From the NCBI RefSeq assembly GCF_019711515.1, contig NZ_JAIGNO010000004.1, forward strand, positions 186,001 through 250,000: DNA of 64,000 bases. Direction: 5' to 3'. Positions 9,582 to 17,261 of the stretch are shown here, piece after piece (the first letter of the stretch is position 1; each line of letters starts with the position of its first letter). The stretch is from Qipengyuania qiaonensis. GTDB taxonomy: Bacteria > Pseudomonadota > Alphaproteobacteria > Sphingomonadales > Sphingomonadaceae. A program made the translations under genes and the position numbers. The notes beneath the pieces are model-generated. The model was not told where the DNA came from, searched no databases, and saw only the letters and a list, made by a program, of their open reading frames with translations.

Positions 9582-10361
9582 ATGATTCGCGACGCATTCC
9601 TCGGCACTCAGGGCATTCACAATTTCCGCGATTACGGTGGCTGGAGCACGCAAGACGGCGGCAGCGTGCGGACTGGAGTGCTCTTTCGCTCAGGGCATCA
9701 TGTCGATGCGACCGACGCTGATCTGGCTGCCATCGCGCCGCTGGGTATCCGCACGGTGATCGACTTGCGCGGCGAAAGCGAGCGTGCGGCCAATCCTTGC
9801 CGCCGGGTACAGGGCTTCGACGGGACGGTGGTTTTCTACGAGGGTGAGACGACCTCCAGCCCTCCGCATATGGACATCCGGCCGGACAGCAGCTTCTCCG
9901 ACTTCGCGCGTGGGCGCATGTTGGCCGTTTATACGCGCATGGCAGACAACCCGGCGATGATCGAGATGTTCGGGCGCTATCTCAATATTCTGGCCCAACG
10001 CGATGGGGCTAGCCTGGTCCATTGTTATGCAGGCAAGGATCGCACGGGGGTGGCAGCGACCATGCTGCTTCATATCCTGGGCGTGTCTGTCGAGAACCAG
10101 CGACGCGAATTTCTGCGCACCAATGACAGCCCGACCTACGCGGTCCTCGCACGTCAGTCGCTCCCGGGCATCGAGGCGCGGCTTGGGCGTAGAATCGATG
10201 AAATTGCCGCCCGCGACCTGCTCGGTGTGCGCGAAGAATATCTCGACCGCTATCTTGAGATAGCCACTGCGCGCCATGGCAGCTTGGACGGTTACCTCGA
10301 AAAAGCGATAGGTGTGGATGATGCACTGCGCGATGCGTTGATTGCACGGTTCTTGGCGTGA
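9582..10361 (+). CDS. Tyrosine-protein phosphatase (Y_phosphatase3 type)
   Basis: About 259 residues with the cysteine-phosphatase loop CYAGKDRTG (CX5R form) preceded by His, and an N-terminal NFRDYGGW segment typical of the PF13350 tyrosine/serine phosphatase family. An Asp in DLRGESER may be part of the active site. Targets are unknown; relatives act on phosphotyrosine proteins or phosphoinositides. ATG 9582 starts just before the conserved region; a GTG at 9540 is an alternative giving 14 more residues. It sits between otsA and trxB on the same strand, but 125 bases from otsA, so operon membership is uncertain. Confidence 0.85.
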   Translation: MIRDAFLGTQGIHNFRDYGGWSTQDGGSVRTGVLFRSGHHVDATDADLAAIAPLGIRTVIDLRGESERAANPCRRVQGFDGTVVFYEGETTSSPPHMDIRPDSSFSDFARGRMLAVYTRMADNPAMIEMFGRYLNILAQRDGASLVHCYAGKDRTGVAATMLLHILGVSVENQRREFLRTNDSPTYAVLARQSLPGIEARLGRRIDEIAARDLLGVREEYLDRYLEIATARHGSLDGYLEKAIGVDDALRDALIARFLA

Positions 10362-10422
10362 CTCTGACGCCGGCCGTTCCCATATAGCCGTTTCACCTGT
10401 TCAGACTGACGGATTTGACGAT

Positions 10423-11409
10423 ATGGCTACCCATCGCACCAAGATGCTCATCATCGGCTCCGGCCCGGCCGGCTATTCTGCGGCCATTTACGGCGCGCGC
10501 GCGATGATGGAGCCGATCGTGGTGCAGGGCCTGCAACCGGGCGGCCAGCTGACCATTACCACCGATGTCGAGAACTACCCCGGCTTTGCCGATGTCATCC
10601 AGGGGCCCTGGTTGATGGAGCAGATGCAGAAGCAGGCCGAACATGTCGGCACACGGATGATGTGGGACACGATCGTCGATGTCGATGTATCGAACGGCTC
10701 GCCCTTCAGGGCAGTAGGGGATAGCGGCGACGAATACATTGCCGATGCGCTGGTGATCGCGACCGGGGCGCAGGCCAAGTGGCTCGGTGTTCCGGGGGAG
10801 CAGGCGCTGGGCGGCAAGGGCGTATCGGCCTGTGCCACTTGCGACGGGTTCTTCTATCGCGGCAAGAAGGTCGCGGTAATCGGGGGCGGCAATACGGCGG
10901 TCGAGGAGGCGCTCTACCTCACCAATCATTCGGACGATGTGACGCTTATTCACCGCCGCGATGAGCTCAGGGCCGAGAAGATCCTGCAGGAACGCCTGCT
11001 CAACCACCCAAAGATCAGTGTGATCTGGAACAAGACGGTCGAGAGTTTCGAGGCAGGCCCGACCGGAGCGCTCGGCCATCTGAAGCTGCGTGATACGGTG
11101 ACGGGCGAGATGAGCGAATTCGCCACCGAGGGCGCCTTTGTGGCGATCGGCCACGCGCCTGCTACCGAACTGTTCAAGGGCAAGCTGCCGATGGACGCGG
11201 GCGGTTATTTGTTGACCGAAGCGGGTTCGCCCAAAACCGAGGTTCCCGGCGTGTTTGCCGCGGGAGATGTGACCGATCAGGTCTATCGCCAGGCGGTCAC
11301 GGCTGCAGGCATGGGCTGCATGGCCGCGCTCGATGCCGAGCGCTTCCTTGCCAATCTCGAGATCGACGCGGACGGCCATGCACATGCAGCCAAGGAAGCT
11401 GCGGAATAG
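10423..11409 (+). CDS. trxB: Thioredoxin-disulfide reductase
   Basis: Reduces thioredoxin with NADPH through FAD and a redox-active cysteine pair. The 328-residue length is standard. The FAD-binding GSGPAGYSAA is at 12-20, the redox motif CATC at 137-140, and the NADPH-binding GGGNTAVEEAL starts at about 154. The C-terminal FAD motif GVFAAGDVTD is present. ATG 10423 begins the conserved part; the open frame extends upstream to 10342 without support. Together with EgtBD and glutathione reductase (44406) it belongs to the cell's thiol-redox network. Confidence 0.96.
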   Translation: MATHRTKMLIIGSGPAGYSAAIYGARAMMEPIVVQGLQPGGQLTITTDVENYPGFADVIQGPWLMEQMQKQAEHVGTRMMWDTIVDVDVSNGSPFRAVGDSGDEYIADALVIATGAQAKWLGVPGEQALGGKGVSACATCDGFFYRGKKVAVIGGGNTAVEEALYLTNHSDDVTLIHRRDELRAEKILQERLLNHPKISVIWNKTVESFEAGPTGALGHLKLRDTVTGEMSEFATEGAFVAIGHAPATELFKGKLPMDAGGYLLTEAGSPKTEVPGVFAAGDVTDQVYRQAVTAAGMGCMAALDAERFLANLEIDADGHAHAAKEAAE

Positions 11410-11468
11410 GCCAAGCTGCCCGGTTATCGCCGGGAGCCGGTTGGGCCTGCCGATTACCGGCGGGCCAG

Positions 11469-11909
11469 CTACATATGGATGTCGAAGACTGCGATTGCCG
11501 CGTGGAATATCAGAGCGATCAATGCGAAGCTCGACAAGGCAAACAGCACGAACCGCACCAGCACGACATTCGCAGTTGCCTGAACGAGCGAGTGAGTGAT
11601 CCGCAAGCCGACATAGATCCACGCGATCAGCGCGTTCATTCCATCGCCCCAGCCGATCATCGCCAGCAATAGCGCGACAGCGTAGAACAGTGTCGGCGCT
11701 TCATGCAGGTGATTATAGTTGTCGGCCTTCCAGTTGGCCGAGTCCGGCAGCTTATCGCGCAGGCTGGCACCCGTCGATCCGACCATCCTGGTGCCTTCTA
11801 TCCCGGCTTTCGACATAGCCGGGATGCGGGTGGCGTACATCCATATCCACATGATCATCGTCCATGCCATGAGCACGATGACGGGTTGGAGGATTTGCGA
11901 TTCGATCAT
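11469..11909 (-). CDS. MAPEG family membrane protein (copy 2 of tandem pair)
   Basis: A 146-residue integral membrane protein with four hydrophobic segments and the MAPEG-like motif NYNHLHEAPTLFYA. MAPEG proteins include glutathione transferases and peroxidases of the membrane, but bacterial members are mostly uncharacterised. The reading frame also opens at an ATG at 11918. GGAG lies directly against that codon but nine bases from the ATG at 11909, so 11909 is the better start. It begins 5-14 bases after the stop of the paralogous gene at 11924-12373, which indicates one operon. Its 3' end meets trxB across a 59-base gap holding a CCCGG/CCGGG hairpin. Confidence 0.82.
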   Translation of the reverse strand: MIESQILQPVIVLMAWTMIMWIWMYATRIPAMSKAGIEGTRMVGSTGASLRDKLPDSANWKADNYNHLHEAPTLFYAVALLLAMIGWGDGMNALIAWIYVGLRITHSLVQATANVVLVRFVLFALSSFALIALIFHAAIAVFDIHM

Positions 11910-11923
11910 CGAGTTCATCTCCG

Positions 11924-12373
11924 TCAGGCCGGCGCAAGGGCGGGGTCGTGAAACAGCGCCAATACCAGCGCGCGATAGGCGAGGTAGATCAGCGCAAATG
12001 TAGATACGAGGAACAGCAGGAACCGTATGCGAACGATATTGACCGTCGCCTGCCAGATCGAATGAACGATGCGCAGGGCGACATAGGCCCAGGCGAACAC
12101 GATATCGAGCGCAGTCGCACCGAGCAGCGCGATGATAACGCTGGCGGCATAGAACAGCGTCGGCTGTTCCATAAGATGCGCATAATTATGCGCCTTCCAG
12201 TTAATCCGGTCGTCGATCACGCCTTCGAGATCCTGTCCGCGACCGCCGGGCTTGGCATTGGCGAGCCCGCCCGCCTTGTTCAAGGCCGGCAGACGGGTGA
12301 ATGCCATCCAGAACAATACGATCAGCGACCATGCGACAAGCACCGCCGCCGGCGCGAGCATTTGGGCTAGCAT
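11924..12373 (-). CDS. MAPEG family membrane protein (copy 1 of tandem pair)
   Basis: A 149-residue membrane protein with the same layout as its downstream neighbour: an N-terminal membrane helix, a polar loop with NWKAHNYAHLMEQPTLFYA, then three further hydrophobic helices. The two share the NWKA-NY-HL-E-PTLFYA core, so they come from a tandem duplication. AAGGGGAG lies nine bases before the ATG, giving strong support for this start. The function is unknown; MAPEG relatives handle glutathione or lipid peroxides. The btaAB operon lies directly upstream on the same strand. Confidence 0.83.
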   Translation of the reverse strand: MLAQMLAPAAVLVAWSLIVLFWMAFTRLPALNKAGGLANAKPGGRGQDLEGVIDDRINWKAHNYAHLMEQPTLFYAASVIIALLGATALDIVFAWAYVALRIVHSIWQATVNIVRIRFLLFLVSTFALIYLAYRALVLALFHDPALAPA

Positions 12374-12441
12374 CTGTGAATTCTCCCCTTCGACCCGTGG
12401 TTTCGAGACTGCGGATGTCGCGGAAGATTGTCAATTGCAAC

Positions 12442-13092
12442 CTAGCCGGGCGGGCGTCGCAAGGTGGCGCGCTGGAAGTAGTCCCACGGGCCGGTCTCGA
12501 ATTCGCAATCGAGCGCGTTGATGGCGCAGGCGCGCAGCGTAGCCTCATGGAGTTCGACACGCGGGCTGACGTGGAACCGCGCGAGCCAGCTACGCAGTGC
12601 TTCGGCAAAAGGTACCGGCATGGTAGCAAGCGGACCGAAATCGACGACGTGCAACGATCCACCCGGAGCGAGGAGGCGGGCGGCGTGCTGAAGGGCGCCT
12701 TCCCAATCGGGGATCATCGACAGCGAATAGGATAGCACCACGCGATCGAACGATCCGCGTCCGAAGGTCGCGACTGGATCGAAACTGCACGCGTCGCCCT
12801 GAGCCAGTCGCGCGCCGGGCCCCAGCGTATCGCGCGCGCTCTTGAGCATCTCTTCGCTGATATCGAGGCCGTGTGCGACCGTTCCCGGCCAGCGCCGGCG
12901 GATCGCCGCGAGATTGCGCCCCGTTCCGCACGCGATTTCCAGAACCGTCGCCCCGCTTGGCGCGTCCAAATGCTCGATCAGACCATCGCGGCCGAACAGG
13001 TAGTACTTGCGGGTAATGTCGTAGATGTGCCGCTGGCCGCGGTAGATCCCGTCCATCAGCGCGGCGTGGCTCGCCGCCTGTACCTCGCTCAT
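12442..13092 (-). CDS. btaB: Diacylglyceryl-homoserine N-methyltransferase (BtaB)
   Basis: A 216-residue SAM-dependent methyltransferase with motif I VLEIACGTGRN and the BtaB-typical N-terminal segment IYDITRKYYLFGRD. BtaB adds three methyl groups to diacylglyceryl-homoserine to give the betaine lipid DGTS at the cytoplasmic membrane. Its start overlaps the stop of the gene before it by ATGA, and that gene is BtaA, which makes the substrate. Context and motif agree, so the call is strong even though the general methyltransferase fold alone would not be specific. Confidence 0.9.
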   Translation of the reverse strand: MSEVQAASHAALMDGIYRGQRHIYDITRKYYLFGRDGLIEHLDAPSGATVLEIACGTGRNLAAIRRRWPGTVAHGLDISEEMLKSARDTLGPGARLAQGDACSFDPVATFGRGSFDRVVLSYSLSMIPDWEGALQHAARLLAPGGSLHVVDFGPLATMPVPFAEALRSWLARFHVSPRVELHEATLRACAINALDCEFETGPWDYFQRATLRRPPG

Positions 13093-14306
13093 CCAGCGAA
13101 CTCGTAGAGGTGCACGCCGCCATAGATGGACGACCGGTCACGCGCCGTCAGCTCGGCGGATCGGGCCGCGTGATAGGTCCAGCGTTCGAGCAGGCCGTCG
13201 TTTAGCCGGCCCGGCAGCAGGCTCGGTTCGGCGGCAGTGCGGAACAGTACGCGAGCGCCGGGGCGGGCGGTGCGGATGATCTGCGCCCACAGCTCGTTGA
13301 GCTGGCGGTCGTCCATCCAGTCCTGCGCGTCGAGCAGCACGTAGCGATCTTGGCTGCGCGCATCGCTGCTGCGCAGATAGTCGACCATGTTGGCGTTGCG
13401 CACGTCGAGCCGGTCGATCCGCGCCTGCATGGCGCCCCAGTTACGGCGTTCCAGATAGGGCGGCAGCGGGGCAGCGGCGCAGCGGTCGTAACCGCGCCCG
13501 AAGGCCTGCCAGGCGAAGTAGTTGTCCTGCACCGAGAAGTCGCAGGCGAGCTTTTCGAGCCGGCGCTTGAGCACCACCGCCATCTTCTCGTCCCCGGCCA
13601 GCGCCTTGTACTGCGCCGGCGGGATGCCGAGGCCGAAGAGCGAGGCCGGGTGGTCGGTCAGCCAGCGGACGAACTTCTTGTCGAACACCGGTGCCAGCTC
13701 GGCTTCGAACACGGCGCGCTGGTCTTCCAGCGATCCGGCTTCGAGCACGCGCGCTAGGTCGATGCGATAGAGCTTGGCGGCGAGGTGTGCGATGCCGATG
13801 AACCCGCCCAGGAGCCCCTGGCGATAGATGCCGCGCGTAAAGTGGCCGATGCGTTTGCGCCCCGTGAGATCGCGGCTTTCCCAGTATTTGCGGCTTTCCC
13901 GATCGAGATGCGGAGCGATCATTGTCTTGTAGACGGCGCCGTTTTCCTTGTGATCGGCTTCGGCGAAGAAGCGGCGGAAGCGTTCGTAATTGGGCAGGTT
14001 GCGGATCGCCGCGATCTTGAGCTTGCCCAGCGCGACATGGGCGCGGTTGAGATCGACCGCCACCACTTCCGCCGGGTCGGCAGTGAGGTAGGAGAGGGCA
14101 TTGCAACTGCCGCTGGCGATGCACATCACGCGCATGCCGGGGCCGATTTCCAGCCCTTCCATATCGACGACCGGATCTTCCCAGATTTGCGCGTAGACCA
14201 GCCCCTTGAAGGCCAGCGCGAATGCCCTGTCGAGCAGCTTCTCGCCCGGTTTCGCATCCTTGCGGACCACCGCGTCGTCGATGATCCGTTTTGCCACTAC
14301 CGCCAT
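13089..14306 (-). CDS. btaA: SAM:diacylglycerol 3-amino-3-carboxypropyltransferase (BtaA)
   Basis: Transfers the aminocarboxypropyl group of S-adenosylmethionine to diacylglycerol, the first step of betaine lipid (DGTS) synthesis. The 405-residue protein is of the DUF3419/BtaA family, with GLVYAQIWEDPVVDME near the N-terminus and a SAM-binding stretch VMCIASGSCNALSYL. ATG 14306 is nine bases after AAGG; a GTG at 14312 is an in-frame alternative. The ATGA overlap with btaB shows coupled translation. In other Alphaproteobacteria this pair is switched on by phosphate starvation so that phospholipids can be replaced; a weak Pho-box-like repeat lies upstream here. Confidence 0.92.
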   Translation of the reverse strand: MAVVAKRIIDDAVVRKDAKPGEKLLDRAFALAFKGLVYAQIWEDPVVDMEGLEIGPGMRVMCIASGSCNALSYLTADPAEVVAVDLNRAHVALGKLKIAAIRNLPNYERFRRFFAEADHKENGAVYKTMIAPHLDRESRKYWESRDLTGRKRIGHFTRGIYRQGLLGGFIGIAHLAAKLYRIDLARVLEAGSLEDQRAVFEAELAPVFDKKFVRWLTDHPASLFGLGIPPAQYKALAGDEKMAVVLKRRLEKLACDFSVQDNYFAWQAFGRGYDRCAAAPLPPYLERRNWGAMQARIDRLDVRNANMVDYLRSSDARSQDRYVLLDAQDWMDDRQLNELWAQIIRTARPGARVLFRTAAEPSLLPGRLNDGLLERWTYHAARSAELTARDRSSIYGGVHLYEFAG

Positions 14307-14358
14307 GAACACAAGCCTTCGGAAAGTTACGATCTGCCTTCGTCCCTAGGTCGCGCGC

Positions 14359-14376
14359 ATGTCGCTCGTATGACGG
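14359..14376 (-). promoter_or_regulatory. Weak Pho-box-like direct repeat upstream of btaA
   Basis: Read on the minus strand, the bases are CCGTCAT, four others, then GCGACAT, spaced 11 bases apart like the two halves of a PhoB site (CTGTCAT-N4-CTGTCAT). Ten of 14 positions fit, mostly in the first half. It lies about 50-70 bases before the btaA start, a sensible place. The match is poor enough to occur by chance; the known phosphate control of btaAB in other species is the main reason to list it. Confidence 0.25.
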
Positions 14377-14386
14377 TTTCCACAGC

Positions 14387-15337
14387 CTAGCCGCGCAGCG
14401 TTCCGGCATAGCTTCCGGCATCGGTGTTGCCGCCGGTCAGCATGATGACGGTGTCCTCGTCCACCGGCACCTTGCCGGCCAGCACGGCCGCCAGCGCCGC
14501 CGCCCCGCCGGGTTCGGCGACGAGGTTGAGCCGGGCGAAGGCGAAGCGCTGCGCCGCGCGTACTTCCTCGTCGGTCACGGCAACGCCCGGCTCGGCACGG
14601 CCCTGCAGCACGCTCATATTGATCGGCTTGGTGGCATCGGGCTGGAGCGCATCGCAGATGGTGGTTGGCGGGTTTTCGCCCACTCGCACGATCTCCCCCG
14701 CCGCAAGCGACTGGCCAACCATGTCCCAGCCGGCGGGTTCGACTATATGGATGGCGCTGTCCGGGCAGGCGAGGGCCAATCCCGCCGCGAGCCCGCCGCC
14801 ACCGCAGCAGGCGACGAGGCGCGATGGCGCGCGCGCCAGCTGCGCTGCTGCTTCGATCCCTGCGCTGCCCTGTCCTTCGATCACCCAAGGATCGCCGAAA
14901 GCATGGACGAGCACAGCGCCGCGTTCCTCGATCAGCCTGGCGGCAACCTCGTCGCGGTCTTCGCCGGGCCGGTCGTACGGCACGATTTCCGCGCCCAGTG
15001 CTTGTGTAGCCTCCAGCTTCACGCGCGGCGCATTGCGCGGCATGACAATGGTTGCGGCGATACCGAGGCGTCGCGCCGCCCATGCGACGCCCTGTGCGTG
15101 ATTACCCGAAGATACGGCGACGACCCCGCGCGATCTTTCTTCCTCGCTGAGATTGGACAGCCGCCACCAGCCGCCGCGAATCTTGAACGCGCCGACGGGT
15201 TGCAGGCTCTCCGCCTTCACATGGCACCCGATGCCGCCGATCTCGATTGGCAGGAGCGGAGTGGGCGGCAGGATCGCGGCGATCGAGCGGGCGGCCGCCA
15301 GCACGCCATCGCGAGTCGGTATGCGCGGATCGTTCAT
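14387..15337 (-). CDS. Threonine/serine dehydratase (PLP-dependent)
   Basis: A 316-residue fold-type II PLP enzyme that deaminates threonine (or serine) to 2-oxobutyrate (or pyruvate). PVGAFKIRG holds the PLP lysine (Lys52), and the phosphate-binding glycine loop CCGGGGLAAG is present. It is a single-domain form without the C-terminal ACT domain of biosynthetic IlvA, so it is probably catabolic or unregulated by isoleucine. Serine racemase-like activity is possible. The ATG at 15337 (MNDPR) is preferred over an upstream in-frame ATG at 15361. It is transcribed away from the polyamine gene at 15571. Confidence 0.88.
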   Translation of the reverse strand: MNDPRIPTRDGVLAAARSIAAILPPTPLLPIEIGGIGCHVKAESLQPVGAFKIRGGWWRLSNLSEEERSRGVVAVSSGNHAQGVAWAARRLGIAATIVMPRNAPRVKLEATQALGAEIVPYDRPGEDRDEVAARLIEERGAVLVHAFGDPWVIEGQGSAGIEAAAQLARAPSRLVACCGGGGLAAGLALACPDSAIHIVEPAGWDMVGQSLAAGEIVRVGENPPTTICDALQPDATKPINMSVLQGRAEPGVAVTDEEVRAAQRFAFARLNLVAEPGGAAALAAVLAGKVPVDEDTVIMLTGGNTDAGSYAGTLRG

Positions 15338-15570
15338 CGGTTCGTCGCTCCAGCGGAACACATGGACCGCATGTTACACTGTACAAGGGAGAAAAAGTCC
15401 GGGGCCCTCGATGAGCGGCAAAGGCAGCGGGCGAGGGAGGAGAAGAGCGTGGTCATACGCTGCCCTATGCCGAATTTCGCCGGAGTAGGAAACGAGAGTG
15501 GCGGATCGATTGGCGCGGCTGGTGCATTTCGCTAGGGGACCGCCAAGATTCGAATTCGGAGAATATACAC

Positions 15571-16797
15571 ATGTCGACAGTCCTCGTGATCGGTGCCGGC
15601 GGCGTCAGCTCGGTCTGCGTCCACAAGATGGCGATGAACCCCGATATCTTTTCGGAAATCCATCTTGCGAGCCGGACGAAGAGCAAGTGCGATGCGATCG
15701 CCGCTTCGGTGAAAGAACGCACGGGCGTGGATGTGAGCACCTACGGGATCGACGCCGAGGAAGTCCCGGCGATGGTCAATCTGATCCGCAAGCTGGGTCC
15801 GGAACTGGTCGTCAATCTGGCCCTGCCCTATCAGGACCTGCCGATCATGGATGCCTGTCTCGAAGCGGGTGTCGCCTATCTCGACACCGCGAATTACGAG
15901 CCCAAGGACGAAGCCAAGTTCGAATATCACTGGCAATGGGCGTATCATGATCGCTTCAAGGAAGCCGGCCTGATGGCGCTGCTGGGGTCGGGCTTCGATC
16001 CGGGCGTGACCAGCGTATTCACCATGTGGCTCAAGAAGCACAAGCTCAAGACCATCCGCCAGCTCGACATTCTCGATTGCAATGGCGGCTATCACGGCCA
16101 GGCCTTCGCCACGAATTTCAACCCGGAAATCAACATCCGCGAAGTGACCGCGCCCGCGCGTCACTGGGAAAACGGCCAGTTCGTCGAGACCCCGGCAATG
16201 GCCAAGCGTGTCGAATTCGACTTCGAGGAAGTCGGGCCGAAGAACATGTACATGATGTATCACGAGGAACTGGAAAGCCTCGCCAAGTTCAACCCGGAAA
16301 TGGAGCGCGCGCGCTTCTGGATGACCTTCGGCGACGAGTACATCAAGCACCTGACCGTGCTACAGAATGTCGGCATGACGCGGATCGATCCGATCAAGTA
16401 CAAGGGTCAGGAAATCATTCCGCTGCAGTTCCTCGCCGCCGTGCTGCCCAAGCCCGAAACGCTGGGCGAAACGACCAAGGGCAACACCAATATCGGCGTG
16501 ATCGCGACCGGCGAAGCGCTCGACGGCCCAAATGGTGAAAAGGGGGGCGAGAAGACGTTCTACATCAACAACATCTGCTCGCACGAGGCGGCATACGAGG
16601 AGACCGGCAACCAGGCGGTTTCCTATACCACCGGCGTTCCCGCGATGATCGGTTCCGCCATGATGGTGACCGGCAAGTGGAGCGGAGACGGTGTGTTCAA
16701 CATGGAAGAGATGGACCCCGATCCCTTCATGGACATGTTGAACGGACATGGCCTGCCGTGGCAGGTGAAGGAACTGGACGGGCCGGTGGATTTCTGA
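15571..16797 (+). CDS. Carboxynorspermidine/carboxyspermidine dehydrogenase (saccharopine dehydrogenase family)
   Basis: A 408-residue NAD(P)-dependent enzyme that condenses aspartate semialdehyde with a diamine to give carboxyspermidine or carboxynorspermidine. The N-terminal Rossmann motif is VLVIGAGGVSS at 4-14, and the rest follows the LYS1-like saccharopine dehydrogenase family. GGAG lies about ten bases before ATG 15571. The family also contains saccharopine dehydrogenases of lysine metabolism. The decarboxylase NspC three genes on decides for the polyamine role. Ten bases after its stop begins the inverted-repeat unit with the GxxExxY gene, which splits the polyamine cluster. Confidence 0.92.
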   Translation: MSTVLVIGAGGVSSVCVHKMAMNPDIFSEIHLASRTKSKCDAIAASVKERTGVDVSTYGIDAEEVPAMVNLIRKLGPELVVNLALPYQDLPIMDACLEAGVAYLDTANYEPKDEAKFEYHWQWAYHDRFKEAGLMALLGSGFDPGVTSVFTMWLKKHKLKTIRQLDILDCNGGYHGQAFATNFNPEINIREVTAPARHWENGQFVETPAMAKRVEFDFEEVGPKNMYMMYHEELESLAKFNPEMERARFWMTFGDEYIKHLTVLQNVGMTRIDPIKYKGQEIIPLQFLAAVLPKPETLGETTKGNTNIGVIATGEALDGPNGEKGGEKTFYINNICSHEAAYEETGNQAVSYTTGVPAMIGSAMMVTGKWSGDGVFNMEEMDPDPFMDMLNGHGLPWQVKELDGPVDF

Positions 16798-16806
16798 TCG
16801 CTCTTT

Positions 16807-17260
16807 GATTCACACGAAGACAAGAAGATGCCCCGCGAAGACGATCTTGAGCACCTAGCCAGCCGCGTGATCGACTGCGGATACCATCTTCATCGTGATC
16901 TTGGACCTGGACTTCTCGAGACCGCTTACGAGGCATTGATGGCGGAAATGCTTCGTCGAGCTGGGTTCGGCGTCGAACGGCAAGTAGCAGTTCCCCTCCG
17001 CTATCAGGATGTGGTTGTAGACAACGCGTTCAAGATCGAACTGCTCGTGGAGGGGCGCCTTGTCGTCGAGTTGAAATCGGTCGAAAAACTGATCCCGGTA
17101 CATGGAAAACAGGTTCTCACCTATCTGCGGTTGATGAACCTGCCGCTGGGGCTTCTCATGAATTTCGGACAGGGCACTTTCAAGGAGGGCCTGCGGCGCA
17201 TCGCCAACAATTATCGCGGCGAGATCCCGAAGCGATGACATCTTCGTGTCTTCGTGTGAG
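16807..17260. mobile_element. GxxExxY unit: gene enclosed by terminal inverted repeats
   Basis: A 24-base arm at 16807-16830 and an opposite arm at 17239-17260 form near-perfect inverted repeats. Over the 21 bases 16810-16830 and 17239-17259 there is one mismatch, with consensus TCACACGAAGACACGAAGATG. The left arm ends in the ATG of the enclosed gene, and the right arm starts directly after its TGA, so the unit is just gene plus arms. It lies between two polyamine-cluster genes with almost no other DNA. A second pair of the same arms, without a gene, is at 30145-30361. No transposase or target-site duplication is evident, so mobility is inference. Confidence 0.5.
16828..17238 (+). CDS. GxxExxY protein (PD-(D/E)XK nuclease-like family)
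   Basis: A 136-residue protein with the family's naming motif in GPGLLETAYEALM and the nuclease-like core FKIELLVEGRLVVELKSVEKL. In that core the usual Asp before LLV is Glu here, and ELK supplies the other acidic and lysine residues. Function is unknown across bacteria. The length is normal and the frame intact. The start codon is the end of the left inverted repeat, with AAGAAG in the repeat serving as a possible ribosome site. It interrupts the run of polyamine genes, consistent with later insertion. Confidence 0.9.
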   Translation: MPREDDLEHLASRVIDCGYHLHRDLGPGLLETAYEALMAEMLRRAGFGVERQVAVPLRYQDVVVDNAFKIELLVEGRLVVELKSVEKLIPVHGKQVLTYLRLMNLPLGLLMNFGQGTFKEGLRRIANNYRGEIPKR

Positions 17261-17261
17261 G

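Noticed and set aside
15362-15570. Possible gene or riboswitch between the dehydratase and the polyamine dehydrogenase
   Set aside because: Only a divergent promoter region is apparent; no convincing frame or paired structure.
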